A stretch of DNA of 42,709 nt, from NCBI GenBank assembly GCA_023411555.1, contig JAEYOQ010000040.1, forward strand, positions 1 to 42,709, in the 5' to 3' direction. Below the pieces are notes generated by a model, which was given only the letters and a program-made list of their open reading frames with translations, made no database searches and was not told the DNA's origin. This DNA is from Bacillota bacterium (GTDB lineage: Bacteria > Bacillota > Clostridia > Lachnospirales > Lachnospiraceae). Each line of letters begins with the position of its first letter. The stretch's first letter is position 1. Position numbers and translations under genes: made by a program. Shown here piece after piece: positions 42,669-42,709 of this stretch.

Positions 42669-42709
42669 TTTTGGCACCTCCATTAATATACAAGATAGGA
42701 TGATGGTGG

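Overview
The window is a low-GC Gram-positive chromosome segment, most likely a clostridial member of the Lachnospiraceae. This is inferred from the spc/alpha ribosomal operon order (rpmD-rplO-secY-adk-map-KOW-infA-rpmJ-rpsM-rpsK-rpsD-rpoA-rplQ), an L17 of 178 residues with a large internal insertion, strong AGGAGG ribosome-binding sites, and a Gram-positive CpsB/CpsC/CpsD capsule module. Every gene I accept is on the minus strand, so transcription runs from high to low coordinates. I see no tRNA, rRNA or CRISPR array.

Right end (42668 to 34481): the ribosomal/housekeeping operon, closed by a strong intrinsic terminator after rplQ. Several of its intergenic gaps are unusually long and full of inverted repeats, above all the 427 bases between rpmJ and rpsM. 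Next, 34339 to 30200 holds a monocistronic 1324-residue secreted Ig-like (Big_2) surface protein with its own promoter, lying between rplQ and the ECF transporter genes that normally follow it closely. Then come ecfA1-ecfA2-ecfT-truA-mgtC (29945 to 25884), closed by a nested-hairpin terminator.

Centre (25703 to 7463): an exopolysaccharide/capsule operon of about 18 kb, starting from a perfect consensus sigma-A promoter with a ~150-base leader. It encodes a small membrane protein, the initiating polyprenyl-phosphate sugar transferase, three glycosyltransferases, UDP-GlcNAc 2-epimerase, a WbsX-type protein, a Wzy polymerase and a Wzx flippase. It also carries two copies of an unusual gene set: a polysaccharide-pyruvyl-transferase-family protein, a MenD-like thiamine diphosphate enzyme and an SDR-fold oxidoreductase. 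The interior is markedly AT-richer than its flanks, which suggests an exchangeable cargo block.

Left end (7067 to 1): a second Big_2 surface protein (593 residues) with a promoter resembling that of the 1324-residue paralogue. It is followed by a tight run of an acidic membrane-anchored protein, a class-D-like sortase, an unrecognised membrane protein, CpsB (PHP phosphatase), CpsC (Wzz/kinase activator) and CpsD (BY-kinase with a repeated Tyr tail). The block ends at an eroded IS66-family element.

Reading the parts together: the PNPT sugar transferase starts a lipid-linked repeat unit. The glycosyltransferases extend it, and the duplicated pyruvyl-transferase/ThDP/SDR sets probably add or prepare an unusual acidic or branched substituent. 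Wzx flips the unit, Wzy polymerises it, and CpsB/C/D control chain length. The sortase, the acidic protein and the two Ig-like proteins would shape the same cell surface. The duplicated ThDP set is the best candidate for undescribed chemistry.
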